64,000 nucleotides of DNA from CAXQZM01 sp965229645 (GTDB lineage: Bacteria > Pseudomonadota > Alphaproteobacteria > UBA7985): NCBI GenBank assembly GCA_965229645.1, contig OZ245893.1, forward strand, positions 2,170,001 through 2,234,000, written 5' to 3'. The notes beneath the pieces were generated by a model, which was given only the letters and a program-made list of their open reading frames with translations, had not been told where the DNA came from and searched no databases. Shown in pieces: positions 44,495 to 54,072 of the stretch (position 1 is the first letter of the stretch; every line of letters starts with the position of its first letter). A program made the translations under genes and the position numbers.

Positions 44495-45535
44495 TTAAGT
44501 CGCTTCGGCCTGCGGGTCGTTCTCGTCGAGCCCGACCAAGGCACGTGCGAAGGCTTTGGCCTCAAAGGGCCGCAAGTCGTTGACGCCTTCCCCGACGCCG
44601 ACAAAATGGATCGGCAGCCCGAAGCGTTTGGCGAGGGCGACAACCACGCCGCCCTTGGCGCTCCCGTCCAACTTGGTGACGATCAGGCCCGTCACCTGCA
44701 CCGCCTCGGCGAACGTTTGAACCTGAGCGAGGGCATTTTGCCCGATCGTGGCATCCAAGACCAGGATGACGTGGTGCGGCGCGTTTGGGTCGCGTTTCTT
44801 CAGGACCCGCGTCACCTTGGCAAGTTCGTCCATCAGCTCCTGATGGTTGGGCAAGCGGCCCGCCGTATCGATCAGGATCAGGTCTGATCCCCGCGATTGC
44901 GCTTGAACGAGAGCCTCGAACGCCAACCCGGCGGGATCGCCGCCTGACGCTCCCCTTATGACCTCGACGCCCGTTCGTTTCCCCCAGACGGCGAGCTGTT
45001 CGACCGCGGCGGCGCGAAACGTATCCCCCGCCACAAGCAAGAGCGACGTGCCCGCCTGTGCCTGCATTTGGGCGATTTTGCCGATGGTCGTGGTTTTGCC
45101 AGACCCGTTGACGCCGACAAACAGGACGCATTCGGGGGATTTGTCCCTATCAAAAACCAGAGGGAGCGCCACGGGCGTCAAAATCTGGCCGATCTGATCG
45201 GCGAGCAGGTGCTTGATCTGGGTATCCGTGACGGTCTTGCCAAGCCGCGCCTTGGCGAGTTCTGCCCGCAACTCAGCGGCGAGCGGGACGCCCAGGTCCG
45301 CCGTGATCAGCACCTCTTCCAGCGCGTCGAGCCGTTCTTCGTCGACGGTGTTCTGCGCGAATATGGCGCTGATCCCGTCCGAAAGGTGCGCCGAGGATTT
45401 GGACAAACCGCGGCGCAGGCGCATGAACCAACCGCCGTCGCGCGGCGGCGTGGCAGGGCTCGCGGGGTCTGCGGGCGGGCCTTCGGGAGCCTCAGTTTTA
45501 TCGGAGCGGCCAGATGTCCGAAACGGCCAACGCAT
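44495..45535 (-). CDS. ftsY: Signal recognition particle receptor FtsY
   Basis: 346-residue SRP GTPase receptor for co-translational membrane targeting. A short acidic/Pro-rich A region precedes the NG domain: G1 GVNGSGKTTTIGKIA, G3 DTAGRLPN, G4 TKLDGSAKGG and the closing GVGEGVNDLRPF. The order mtaB-ftsY with a 3-bp gap after mtaB is typical of alphaproteobacteria. Confidence 0.96.
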   Translation of the reverse strand: MRWPFRTSGRSDKTEAPEGPPADPASPATPPRDGGWFMRLRRGLSKSSAHLSDGISAIFAQNTVDEERLDALEEVLITADLGVPLAAELRAELAKARLGKTVTDTQIKHLLADQIGQILTPVALPLVFDRDKSPECVLFVGVNGSGKTTTIGKIAQMQAQAGTSLLLVAGDTFRAAAVEQLAVWGKRTGVEVIRGASGGDPAGLAFEALVQAQSRGSDLILIDTAGRLPNHQELMDELAKVTRVLKKRDPNAPHHVILVLDATIGQNALAQVQTFAEAVQVTGLIVTKLDGSAKGGVVVALAKRFGLPIHFVGVGEGVNDLRPFEAKAFARALVGLDENDPQAEAT

Positions 45536-45538
45536 GAC

Positions 45539-46873
45539 TTAGACCTCCTCCGCGATCAGTTTGTGATCTTCGATCCGTTGGGCGCGCACGCGCAGCAACC
45601 GCCCTTGCGGCGCGTCCACGCGATAGGGGGCAAAGTTCTCGGCGCGGCCCACGCCCCCCGCCTCCATCAAGACGCGCGCGGACGTGCCAATGTGCTGACG
45701 CAAAAAGGCCTGGTGCGCCTGCGCCGCGGCCTGCCGCATGCGCGCGGCGCGGTACTTGCGAACCGCAGGGGCGACTTGGGGCATGCGGGCTGCCGGGGTT
45801 CCCTGGCGCGGGGAAAACGGAAACACATGGACGTACGACAAGCCGCAATCGTCGATCAAATCAAGGCTGCCCTGGAACATGTCGTCGGTTTCGGTGGGGA
45901 AGCCTGCGATCAAATCCGCGCCCAAAGCCAAATCGGGCCGCAGAGCCCGCAAGGTTCGGCACAGGTCCACGGCTTGTGCGCGGCTATGGCGCCGCTTCAT
46001 GCGTTTGAGGGTCAGGTCGTGACCCGCCTGCAGCGACAGGTGCAGATGCGGCATGAGTCTCGGTTCCTCGGCGATCAGCCGCGTCAAGTCGGCATCAATT
46101 TCGATGCAATCGATCGACGAAAGGCGCAGGCGCGGCAACTCGGGCACCTGCGCCAGGACACGGCGGACCATCTGCCCTAAGGTGGGGGACCCTGGCAAGT
46201 CGGGACCGTAGGAGGTCAGATCGACCCCGGTCAGCACAACCTCCAGGGTTCCTTCCGCAACCAGGGCGCGCACCTGACGGACCACATCTCCCAGGGGGAC
46301 CGACCGGGCCTTGCCCCGGCCGTAAGGGATCACGCAAAAGGTACAGCGATGGTCGCACCCCTGCTGCACCTGGACAAAGGCGCGGGTGCGATGCCCGTAC
46401 GACCCAAGCAAGTGCGGCGCCATTTCCTGAACGGCAAAAATGTCTCCAACGCTAACCTCGGGATGATCGATCGCTGGATCCCAGGTTTGGGGGCGCAATT
46501 TTTCTTCGTTTCCCACCACGCGGGTCACCTCGGCCATGCTGGCGTAGGCCGCAGGGTCGATTTGGGCGGCGCACCCAGTAACCACGATTTCGGCCTTGGG
46601 ATGTTCCCGTGCAGCGCGGCGAATCGCTTGGCGGTTTTGCCGTTCGGCCGCTGCGGTTACCGCGCAGGTATTGATGACGACGCGGTCGCGCCCGTGCCCA
46701 GCGATCAAGTGGGTCACCACATCGCCTTCGTATGCGTTCAGGCGACAGCCCAAGTTGACGACCCGCGCAACCAGCTTGGGGTGCAGGGCCTCGGCTGCCG
46801 TATCAAGGGCCTGGGCGCCTCGGTCACCAAGGGCAGGGCTAGAGGTCAAAGGTTCCCTCAAAGGCCAGGGCAT
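45539..46873 (-). CDS. mtaB: tRNA t6A37 methylthiotransferase MtaB
   Basis: 444-residue radical-SAM enzyme converting t6A to ms2t6A in tRNA. The N-terminal UPF0004 domain is present (VNLGCRLNAYEGD, then NTCAVTAAAERQ). The radical-SAM motif is CDHRCTFC, with GVDLTSYG downstream and a C-terminal TRAM-like domain. The ATG at 46873 lies 35 bp inside dapF; no nearer in-frame ATG, GTG or TTG was found before the domain, so a genuine overlap is likely. It works on the same nucleotide as TsaB (28793). Confidence 0.92.
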   Translation of the reverse strand: MPWPLREPLTSSPALGDRGAQALDTAAEALHPKLVARVVNLGCRLNAYEGDVVTHLIAGHGRDRVVINTCAVTAAAERQNRQAIRRAAREHPKAEIVVTGCAAQIDPAAYASMAEVTRVVGNEEKLRPQTWDPAIDHPEVSVGDIFAVQEMAPHLLGSYGHRTRAFVQVQQGCDHRCTFCVIPYGRGKARSVPLGDVVRQVRALVAEGTLEVVLTGVDLTSYGPDLPGSPTLGQMVRRVLAQVPELPRLRLSSIDCIEIDADLTRLIAEEPRLMPHLHLSLQAGHDLTLKRMKRRHSRAQAVDLCRTLRALRPDLALGADLIAGFPTETDDMFQGSLDLIDDCGLSYVHVFPFSPRQGTPAARMPQVAPAVRKYRAARMRQAAAQAHQAFLRQHIGTSARVLMEAGGVGRAENFAPYRVDAPQGRLLRVRAQRIEDHKLIAEEV

Positions 46874-47609
46874 GGGGGCCACGCATGAGCACATGGTTGT
46901 CCGAGTCTCGCCAGCAGATCTGCAAGTCGCCGCCGTCCATATGGACGGTGAGGGTCCGCTGGCATCCGCCGGCGACCATGGCGGCGACCGCCCCCGCGCA
47001 GGCGCCCGACCCACTCGCGTCGGTCAGGCCCGCGCCGCGTTCCCAGACCCGCTGGCGAATTTCATGCGCGTTCAGGATCTTCACGAACTGGACGTTGGTG
47101 CGATCGGGAAATTGGGCATCGACCTCGACTTGCGGCCCCAGATGGGTGACCAGGTCCAACTGGTCGGTCAAAAAGGCGCAATGGGGGTTGCCCACCTCCA
47201 AAATCACTGCGGGCCCTGGGCCCCCCGCGACACGACGGGCCGTGTCAAGAATCGTGACGGGGCCCATATCGACCTGAAACTGGCCGTCGATTTCCTGGGT
47301 TTGCAAAACCCCCGCCAAGGTTTCGATGCTGGGGGCTTGGCCCGTTTCTTGATGCAGGAGGCTGGCGACGCAGCGTGTGGCGTTGCCGCACCCTTCGGCT
47401 TCGCTGCCGTCGGCGTTGAAAATACGCATACGCACCTCAGCCCGCTGCGAGGGTTCTAGCACGATAACTTGATCGCAGCCGATGCCCCTGCGCCGGTCGG
47501 CCAGCCACTGCGCTTGCTGGGGCGTCGGCGCAAAGGCTTGCGCGCGCGCGTCGATCACGACGAAGTCGTTGCCCAAGCCGTGCATCTTTTTGAAGGTTCG
47601 CTCTGTCAC
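46839..47609 (-). CDS. dapF: Diaminopimelate epimerase
   Basis: 256 residues; interconverts LL- and meso-diaminopimelate for lysine and peptidoglycan. Both catalytic cysteines are present: Cys74 in EGCGNATRC and Cys204 in GSGACAGA. The N-terminus FKKMHGLGNDFVVID is standard. It starts 37 bp from repeat copy E and overlaps mtaB downstream. Confidence 0.96.
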   Translation of the reverse strand: MTERTFKKMHGLGNDFVVIDARAQAFAPTPQQAQWLADRRRGIGCDQVIVLEPSQRAEVRMRIFNADGSEAEGCGNATRCVASLLHQETGQAPSIETLAGVLQTQEIDGQFQVDMGPVTILDTARRVAGGPGPAVILEVGNPHCAFLTDQLDLVTHLGPQVEVDAQFPDRTNVQFVKILNAHEIRQRVWERGAGLTDASGSGACAGAVAAMVAGGCQRTLTVHMDGGDLQICWRDSDNHVLMRGPHALAFEGTFDL

Positions 47610-47646
47610 GGGTCACCCTTGGGTTCGATTCCAGCGCGCCGTTCTT

Positions 47647-47885
47647 ATACCAACGGCCAAAAAAGTTGACACTTTTTTATGTCTCACGGCAGAAACGCTT
47701 CGCGTTTCGGCTCCTTTGGGTGGCGGTCTCACCTCGCTCGCTCCGCTCACTCAGCCCGACCGCAGGACGGCACCTCCGCTTATACCCCGAGGCGCGTGTC
47801 CGCTATTCTCGGGGCCGCTACGGGGGCCGCAGTCGCGGCACTTATACCAGCGAACATAAGAGTCATTCCCAGTCGTCGCTGGTAT
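47647..47885 (-). repeat. ATACC repeat, copy E (with one 48-bp unit)
   Basis: Reverse orientation, from ATACCAACGGCC to CGCTGGTAT. The inner arm of the right hairpin is deleted (the T-run leads straight to ATGTCTCACGG). It contains one variant 48-bp unit. It lies between the divergent dapF and kef genes; bases 47886-48047 contain no recognisable feature. Confidence 0.88.
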
Positions 47886-48047
47886 TACCATAGCGGCCCG
47901 CCTTTACCATCCCTATCCCAGGGCCGCAAAATTTTGACTCGTCGAGGCCTTGTTGAACGTACCCTGGGCGTCGCTGCAATCGACGCTGGGTCTTGCACGT
48001 CGTCTAGCGGTTGATTTACCTGGCGGAGGGCCTATCGGTCCTGGATC

Positions 48048-49925
48048 ATGAGTACTGAATTTCTCTTGATCGCTACGATCTTCCTCGTCGCCATGACTCT
48101 GGCCGTCCCGCTGTCGAAACAAATCGGCCTTGGGTCGATCCTGGGGTACTTGGTTGCGGGCTTGGCCTTGGCACCCGTATTCTTTGCCTTGGGCGTCGAT
48201 ACGGTTTCTTTGCAACACGCCGCCGAGTTTGGTGTCGTCGTCATGCTGTTTTTGGTAGGGTTGGAGCTGGCACCGCAAACCCTGTGGCGCATGCGTCACG
48301 ATATTATCGGCGTTGGCGGTGGCCAGGTTGTCTTGACCGCAGGGCTGATTTTTTGCGGGATCTACTTTTTTGCGGGCGGATGGGCCTGGCAATCCAGCCT
48401 TGCCGTCGCCTTGGCCCTCGCCCTGTCCTCCACCGCGATCGCTTTGCAGACCTTCGGCGAGCGCGGCGAAATGGGCTTGCCTGCGGGGCGGAAGGGGTTC
48501 GCGGTACTCTTGTTTCAGGACATTGCCATCATCCCGATTTTGGCCTTAGCACCCGTCTTGGCCCTGACCCTGTTGGCGCAAAACCCCGCCGCGCCCTACG
48601 ATCCCGCGCACCCAAGCGCCCATGATTCGCTCTACGACCACGATCCTGGCCTGGATCTAACCGGGTGGATGACCCTGGTCCCCGATTGGTCGCTGCCGCT
48701 GATCATCTTGGGCACCATCGTCCTGATGCTGGCGGTGCAGCGGGTCTTCGTTCGTCCTGCGCTCCGCTACGTGGCGGGCAGCCATGTGCGGGAAATTTTT
48801 GTCGGGTTTTCGATCTTCATGGTGGTGGGCGCGGCCTTGCTCATGTCCGCCCTGGGGCTCAGCCCCGCCCTGGGGGCCTTCCTGGCGGGGGTGGTTCTGG
48901 CCGATTCTGAGTATCGCCATGAAATTGAGGCAGACTTAGAACCCTTGAAGGGGTTGCTGCTCGGCGTCTTTTTCATGACCACGGGCGCCAATCTCGACTT
49001 GGGTTATGTTGCCAGCCATGTCGGGCTTGTCCTGGGCCTGGTCTTGGCGCTCGTGGTCCTAAAGGGCCTGGTCCTCTATGGCTTTGCAACGGTTCAGCGC
49101 TTGCCCATGGGCGATCGCCTGACCTTTACGGTCTTGCTGGCCCAGGGCGGCGAGTTTGCTTTTGTCCTGCTGCTGACCTACGGCACTTTGGGCCTGGTCA
49201 CGCCCGAGCAATCGACCCTCATCACCGCCGTCGTCTCCTTGTCCATGCTCGCCACCCCGCTCCTGCTGATCGTGGCGGATAAGGTTCTGCGTCCGCGCTT
49301 GGCCGCGCCCAGCGCGGACGGGCGCGAAATGGCGGTCGAAGACGAAGGCGCGCCCGTCCTGATCGCAGGCTTTGGCCGGTTTGGCCAAATTGTTGGCCGT
49401 GTTTTGCTCAGCCAGGGAATCAAGGCCACGATTCTCGACCACGACCCCGCCCATATCGACTTTGTTAGTCGTTTCGGCACCCAGATTTTCTACGGCGATG
49501 CGACGCGTTTGGACCTATTGGAAGCTGCGGGGGCGGGTCAGGCCAAGGTACTGGTCATCGCTATCGACAATCCTGGCCAGGCGGTCTTGCTGGCACGTGA
49601 GGCCCGGCGGGCCTTTCCCCATCTGACGATTTTGGCCCGCGCGCGCAATCGGACTCACGCGTACGAGCTGCTCGACGCTGGCGTCGATAACTTTTGGCGC
49701 GAAACCTTCTCCAGCTCCACCCAAATGGCGGGCAGCGTTCTGCAGACCCTGGGAAAATCCGAGCGCGCGGCCAACATGATCTTGAAGAAGTTCACCGAAA
49801 TCGATCGCAAAAATCTGGAAGAATCCGCCCAATTCCGAGGCGATCAAGAGGCCTTGCGCGCCTTGGCCTTGCGCAATCGCGAAGAATTAGAGAGCCTCAT
49901 GCAAGCCGATGTGGAGGAGGAGTGA
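48048..49925 (+). CDS. Kef-type K+/H+ antiporter with RCK/TrkA-N domain
   Basis: 625 residues. The N-terminal CPA2 Na/K-H exchanger domain has about 12 membrane helices (ALGLSPALGAFLAGVVLADSEY is the characteristic segment). The cytosolic RCK domain starts near residue 430 (LIAGFGRFGQIVGRVLLSQG) with the acidic ATILDHDP nucleotide-binding turn. KefB/KefC proteins release K+ under electrophile or pH stress. Whether it is glutathione-gated like KefC is not clear from the sequence. Confidence 0.92.
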   Translation: MSTEFLLIATIFLVAMTLAVPLSKQIGLGSILGYLVAGLALAPVFFALGVDTVSLQHAAEFGVVVMLFLVGLELAPQTLWRMRHDIIGVGGGQVVLTAGLIFCGIYFFAGGWAWQSSLAVALALALSSTAIALQTFGERGEMGLPAGRKGFAVLLFQDIAIIPILALAPVLALTLLAQNPAAPYDPAHPSAHDSLYDHDPGLDLTGWMTLVPDWSLPLIILGTIVLMLAVQRVFVRPALRYVAGSHVREIFVGFSIFMVVGAALLMSALGLSPALGAFLAGVVLADSEYRHEIEADLEPLKGLLLGVFFMTTGANLDLGYVASHVGLVLGLVLALVVLKGLVLYGFATVQRLPMGDRLTFTVLLAQGGEFAFVLLLTYGTLGLVTPEQSTLITAVVSLSMLATPLLLIVADKVLRPRLAAPSADGREMAVEDEGAPVLIAGFGRFGQIVGRVLLSQGIKATILDHDPAHIDFVSRFGTQIFYGDATRLDLLEAAGAGQAKVLVIAIDNPGQAVLLAREARRAFPHLTILARARNRTHAYELLDAGVDNFWRETFSSSTQMAGSVLQTLGKSERAANMILKKFTEIDRKNLEESAQFRGDQEALRALALRNREELESLMQADVEEE

Positions 49926-50050
49926 TCGGCAGGGGGCCTGTTGGGGCCAGTGCTTTTTTCGCAAAGGCTCTATATGCGCGGGGCTGTTTTCCCTATCGCC
50001 TCATCCCGATAGGGTGTCGGCGAGCTTAAAGTCATGCGGCAGGAGGCACC

Positions 50051-51253
50051 ATGAACGTCCATGAACACCAGGCCAAAGCCCTGTTGCGGCAGTTTGGTCT
50101 CACCACCCCAGCGGGCCAGGCCGCCTTTTCAGTTGCTGAGGCGCAGCAAGCGGCCGAGGCCTTGGCGGGACCGGTCTACGTGGTCAAGAGCCAAATCCAT
50201 GCTGGGGGCCGGGGCGCGGGTCATTTCCAAAACGATCCAGAGCGCGCCCAAGGCGGCGGCGTGCGCGTTGTAAAGTCCGTGCAAGCGGTGGCCGACAACG
50301 CCGCACAAATGCTGGGCCAAACCCTGATCACCAAGCAGACGGGTCCCGCGGGTAAGGAAGTGGGGCGGCTCTATATTGAGGAAGGGGTCCATATTGCCCG
50401 CGAGCTTTACTTAGCGCTCCTCATCGATCGCGGCACCTCGCGCCTTACGCTGGTCGCGTCAACCGAAGGCGGTATGGAAATCGAAGACGTGGCCGAAGCG
50501 ACGCCTGAGAAAATCCTCTCCCTCGACATCGATCCTGCAACGGGCCTGCAGGGCCATCATAAGCGCGCGCTCGCCTTTGGTCTTGGCCTGACCGACAAGG
50601 CGCAGATGCGCTCGGCGGCGCAATTTTTGGACGCGCTCTACGCCGCCTTTACCCAACTCGACGCCGAGATGGTGGAAATCAATCCCCTGATCGTCACAGA
50701 CGGCGGCGATCTCATGGCCCTGGACGCCAAGATGTCGTTCGACAACAACGCCCTGTTCCGGCATCCCGAGTTGGCCGAGTTGCGCGACGTCTCCGAAGAA
50801 GACGCCAAAGAAACCGAAGCCGAACAGCACGATCTGAACTACGTGGCGCTCGACGGTGACATCGGCTGCATGGTCAACGGCGCGGGTCTGGCCATGGCGA
50901 CCATGGACATCATCAAACTCTACGGCTCCGAACCCGCCAATTTCCTCGACGTTGGCGGCGGCGCGACGACGGAACGGGTCACCGCTGCGTTCAAGATCAT
51001 CTTGTCGGACCCGCAGGTCAAAGGGATCCTCGTCAATATCTTCGGCGGCATCATGCGCTGCGACGTCATCGCCGACGGGGTGGTGGCCGCGGCGAAGGAG
51101 GTGGCCTTGAGCGTCCCCTTAGTGGTGCGGCTCGAGGGCACAAACGTCGACAAGGGTCGGCAAATCATGGCCGATTCTGGCCTACCGATCATCACTGCGG
51201 ACAATTTAGCCGACGCGGCCCAGAAGGTCGTCGCGGCGGTCAAGGGGGCTTAG
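50051..51253 (+). CDS. sucC: Succinyl-CoA synthetase, beta subunit
   Basis: 400-residue ATP-grasp subunit of the TCA-cycle enzyme. It has MNVHEHQAKALLRQFG at the N-terminus, the KSQIHAGGRGAGHF loop, EINPLIVTDGGDLMALDAK for Mg-nucleotide binding, and GGIMRCDVIADGVV. AGGAGG lies 7 bases before the ATG. It forms an operon with sucD, 4 bp away. The usual rhodobacterial downstream gene sucA is not adjacent here. Confidence 0.97.
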   Translation: MNVHEHQAKALLRQFGLTTPAGQAAFSVAEAQQAAEALAGPVYVVKSQIHAGGRGAGHFQNDPERAQGGGVRVVKSVQAVADNAAQMLGQTLITKQTGPAGKEVGRLYIEEGVHIARELYLALLIDRGTSRLTLVASTEGGMEIEDVAEATPEKILSLDIDPATGLQGHHKRALAFGLGLTDKAQMRSAAQFLDALYAAFTQLDAEMVEINPLIVTDGGDLMALDAKMSFDNNALFRHPELAELRDVSEEDAKETEAEQHDLNYVALDGDIGCMVNGAGLAMATMDIIKLYGSEPANFLDVGGGATTERVTAAFKIILSDPQVKGILVNIFGGIMRCDVIADGVVAAAKEVALSVPLVVRLEGTNVDKGRQIMADSGLPIITADNLADAAQKVVAAVKGA

Positions 51254-51257
51254 AACC

Positions 51258-52130
51258 ATGGCTGTTCTTATCGATAAGACCACACGCCTGATCTGCCAGG
51301 GGTTCACGGGCGCCCAAGGCACCTTTCATTCGCAGCAAGCTTTGGCCTACGGGACGCAACTGGTCGGGGGCGTGACCCCGGGCAAGGGCGGGCAATCGCA
51401 CTTGGGCTTGCCTGTGTTCAACACTGTCGCCGCGGCCAAGGCGACAACGGACGCCACGGCTTCGGTCATCTACGTGCCGCCGCCCTTCGCCGCCGATTCA
51501 ATCCTGGAGGCGATTGCCGCAGAAATCGAGCTGATCGTTTGCATTACCGAAGGCATTCCCGTGCTCGACATGGTCAAGGTCAAGCGCGCCCTCTCGGGGT
51601 CCAAGTCGCGCCTGATCGGCCCAAATTGCCCTGGCGTCATCACCCCCGACCAGTGCAAGATTGGGATCATGCCAGGTCATATCCATACCCCTGGCAAGAT
51701 CGGCATCGTGTCGCGCTCGGGCACCCTGACTTACGAGGCGGTTGCCCAAACCACCGCCGCAGGCCTGGGCCAGTCCACCTGCATCGGCATCGGCGGCGAC
51801 CCTGTCAATGGGACCAACTTCATCGATTGCCTCGAGCTATTCCTCGAGGACCCCGAAACCGAAGGGATCATCCTGATCGGGGAAATTGGCGGATCGGCGG
51901 AGGAAGACGCCGCCGCCTTCTACGCAGCGCACGAAAATCCAAAACCCATCGCGGGCTTCATCGCTGGCCGCACGGCCCCCCCTGGCAAACGCATGGGACA
52001 CGCGGGCGCGATCATCGCTGGCGGCAAAGGCGACGCCCCGTCGAAAGTCGCGGCCATGGAAGCCGCAGGCTTCGTGGTCGCCGACAGCCCCGCGAGTTTG
52101 GGCGAAGCCATGTTAAAGGCCCTGGGGTGA
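51258..52130 (+). CDS. sucD: Succinyl-CoA synthetase, alpha subunit
   Basis: 290 residues. It has the CoA-binding N-terminal domain (CQGFTGAQGTFHSQQA), the catalytic phosphohistidine loop GHAGAIIAGGKGDAPSK, and GRSG-type ligase motif RSGTLTYEAVAQTT. It forms the active heterodimer with SucC. A partial ATACC repeat lies 43 bp downstream, in the convergent gap with aroB. Confidence 0.97.
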   Translation: MAVLIDKTTRLICQGFTGAQGTFHSQQALAYGTQLVGGVTPGKGGQSHLGLPVFNTVAAAKATTDATASVIYVPPPFAADSILEAIAAEIELIVCITEGIPVLDMVKVKRALSGSKSRLIGPNCPGVITPDQCKIGIMPGHIHTPGKIGIVSRSGTLTYEAVAQTTAAGLGQSTCIGIGGDPVNGTNFIDCLELFLEDPETEGIILIGEIGGSAEEDAAAFYAAHENPKPIAGFIAGRTAPPGKRMGHAGAIIAGGKGDAPSKVAAMEAAGFVVADSPASLGEAMLKALG

Positions 52131-52173
52131 ACGCGCGCGATCCACAACGAAGGTTAAGATGATCTGGGACGCC

Positions 52174-52238
52174 GCAGGGGCCGCAGTCGCGGCCCTATAC
52201 CGGTGAACATATGAGTCATTCTGGGTCGTCGCAGGCAT
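52174..52238 (-). repeat. ATACC repeat, partial copy H (left end only)
   Basis: Reverse orientation: GGGGCCGCAGTCGCGGCCCT followed by a degenerate left stem-loop ATACCGGTG...CGCAGGCAT containing the conserved AGTCATTCT. The aroB reading frame ends inside it; its TGA is the TGA of the repeat's GAATGACTC on the minus strand. Confidence 0.8.
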
Positions 52239-53346
52239 AATTTCCCGCACCCGTCCGCATGTGATGAAGTGTTTGGGTCACCGCATCGGTGTCCGCGCCA
52301 TCGCTTAAAAAGGCGTGCCCGATTCCGTGGGTTAAGACGAAGCGGATCGTGCCACCTTGGACTTTCTTGTCGCGCGCCATGGCATGCCACAAGTTTTGGA
52401 GATCAAAGTCGATGGCGGGAAAGTCCGTTAGGTGCGTTGGCAAGCCGAGGGCGGCTAAGTGCCGCCTAAGCCGCGCCACATCTTGTCCGTGCGCGAGGCC
52501 AAGGCGATGCGATAGATCGAAGGCGCAGACCAGGCCAAGCGATACGGCTTCGCCGTGCAAAATGCGCCCGTCGTAAGCGCCCGCCGCCTCAAAGGCATGG
52601 GCGAAGGTATGGCCGAGATTGAGCAGCGCCCGGCGACCACCCTCGCGTTCGTCGGCTACAACAACCCGCGCCTTTGCGGTACAGGAGGTGGCGATGGCTT
52701 GCGCCAAGGCCGCTGGCTCGTGCGCAAGAATTGCGGGGCCGTGGACCTCGAGCCAATCAAAAAAGTCGGGCTGGTCGATCAGGGCGTATTTGACCACCTC
52801 AGCATAGCCCGCGCGCATGTCCCGATCGGCAAGCGTTTGCAAGGTTTGCAGGTCGATCAGCACCAATTTGGGTTGATAGAAGGCACCGATCAGGTTTTTG
52901 CCCTGCGGCGCGTTGATCCCAGTTTTGCCACCGACCGAGCTATCGACCTGCGCCAGAAGGGTCGTGGGGATCTGGATCAGCCCCAGCCCGCGCAAGACCG
53001 AGGCGGCGACAAACCCCGCCAAGTCCCCTACGACCCCGCCGCCAAACGCCACGACCAGATCGCCGCGCTCGGGCGACTGGTCCAAGATCTTGAGCACCAA
53101 GTCGCTGTAGGTCGCCAAAGACTTAGAGGCTTCGCCCGCCGCCACAGGCAGTACCTGTACCTTCATCCCCTCAAGACCCGCCAATAGGGCATCGCCATGG
53201 TAGGCGAGCGCGGTCGTATCCGCGATCAAAAAAACTTGGCGGCCCGCGAGTTGCGGGCGGATCCATGTGCCCGCTTGAGCGAGCAAGTCTTGGCCGATAT
53301 GGATGGAATAGGATCGACCGCCGAGGGCCACGGGAACGGTTTGCAT
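52216..53346 (-). CDS. aroB: 3-dehydroquinate synthase
   Basis: 376-residue second enzyme of the shikimate pathway. It contains GGGVVGDLAGFVAASVLRG and TLLAQVDSSVGGKTGIN with the zinc-binding residues downstream (NLGHTFAHAFEA, ILHGEAVSLG). Its last residues (YACDDPE) and stop codon are encoded by a partial ATACC repeat, so the native C-terminus has been replaced or extended. It starts 2 bp after the aroK stop. Confidence 0.95.
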   Translation of the reverse strand: MQTVPVALGGRSYSIHIGQDLLAQAGTWIRPQLAGRQVFLIADTTALAYHGDALLAGLEGMKVQVLPVAAGEASKSLATYSDLVLKILDQSPERGDLVVAFGGGVVGDLAGFVAASVLRGLGLIQIPTTLLAQVDSSVGGKTGINAPQGKNLIGAFYQPKLVLIDLQTLQTLADRDMRAGYAEVVKYALIDQPDFFDWLEVHGPAILAHEPAALAQAIATSCTAKARVVVADEREGGRRALLNLGHTFAHAFEAAGAYDGRILHGEAVSLGLVCAFDLSHRLGLAHGQDVARLRRHLAALGLPTHLTDFPAIDFDLQNLWHAMARDKKVQGGTIRFVLTHGIGHAFLSDGADTDAVTQTLHHMRTGAGNYACDDPE

Positions 53347-53348
53347 GC

Positions 53349-54059
53349 TTAGCCTTGCCTTGGTTTTGCTCTGCGCCGTCGCTGGCGTTGGGGAGGGGCG
53401 CCAAAGATATGGCGGTTGACGCGCGTCAACAGGCGAAGCACCGTGCGGTCAAGGTGCCCCAGCCCCGTGGGGCAATGGACTGGGGCTTGTCGGTAGGTGG
53501 GTTCGCGCTCGGCGAGTAATTTTTCCAGCACGGCCTGCGGGTCACCCGCAGCCAAAAGCGGACGAGTGGTGGTCCGGCAGGTCCGCTCGACCAAAACAGG
53601 GAGCGGCGCGTGCAACCAAACGGCAAGCCCCAGCTCAAAAATCGAGGCCCGCGTCTGCGCGTTCATGAAAGCCCCGCCGCCAGTGGCGATCACGCCCGCC
53701 TCCCCTGCGCGCAAGAGGCGGTCGATGACTGCCCGTTCCCGATCCCGGAAATGATCCTCGTCGAAGGCATCAAATATGTCGCGGATTTGCATGCCCGCCG
53801 CGCGTTCAATCGCCTCATCGGAATCGACAAACGGGACCCTCGTGACCCGAGCCAGTCGCTTGCCAACAGCGGTCTTGCCCACGCCCATAAGCCCGATCAG
53901 AACCAAAGGTCGACGCGGGACAGGGCGGGTATGGAAGCGGTTGACGGCGCTGCGAAGCGCCGCACGCACCTGCGCGTCGCTGGGCCGCAAGGACCGGCCT
54001 CGTCGCGGGACTTCTGCGCGGCGCGGCCAGGGCACCGTGGAATGGGGGGCTTCCGCCAT
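53349..54059 (-). CDS. aroK: Shikimate kinase
   Basis: 236-residue kinase phosphorylating shikimate. The P-loop is GLMGVGKTAVGKRLA, the shikimate-binding segment FVDSDEAIERAAG, and the lid region ATGGGAFMNAQTR. About 45 residues precede the kinase domain, more than in most family members. The ATG at 54059 was chosen as the first outside the repeat. The frame stays open a further 21 codons into repeat copy F, and an internal GTG could give a shorter form. It is co-transcribed with aroB. Confidence 0.93.
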   Translation of the reverse strand: MAEAPHSTVPWPRRAEVPRRGRSLRPSDAQVRAALRSAVNRFHTRPVPRRPLVLIGLMGVGKTAVGKRLARVTRVPFVDSDEAIERAAGMQIRDIFDAFDEDHFRDRERAVIDRLLRAGEAGVIATGGGAFMNAQTRASIFELGLAVWLHAPLPVLVERTCRTTTRPLLAAGDPQAVLEKLLAEREPTYRQAPVHCPTGLGHLDRTVLRLLTRVNRHIFGAPPQRQRRRRAKPRQG

Positions 54060-54072
54060 AGACAGATCCCTA

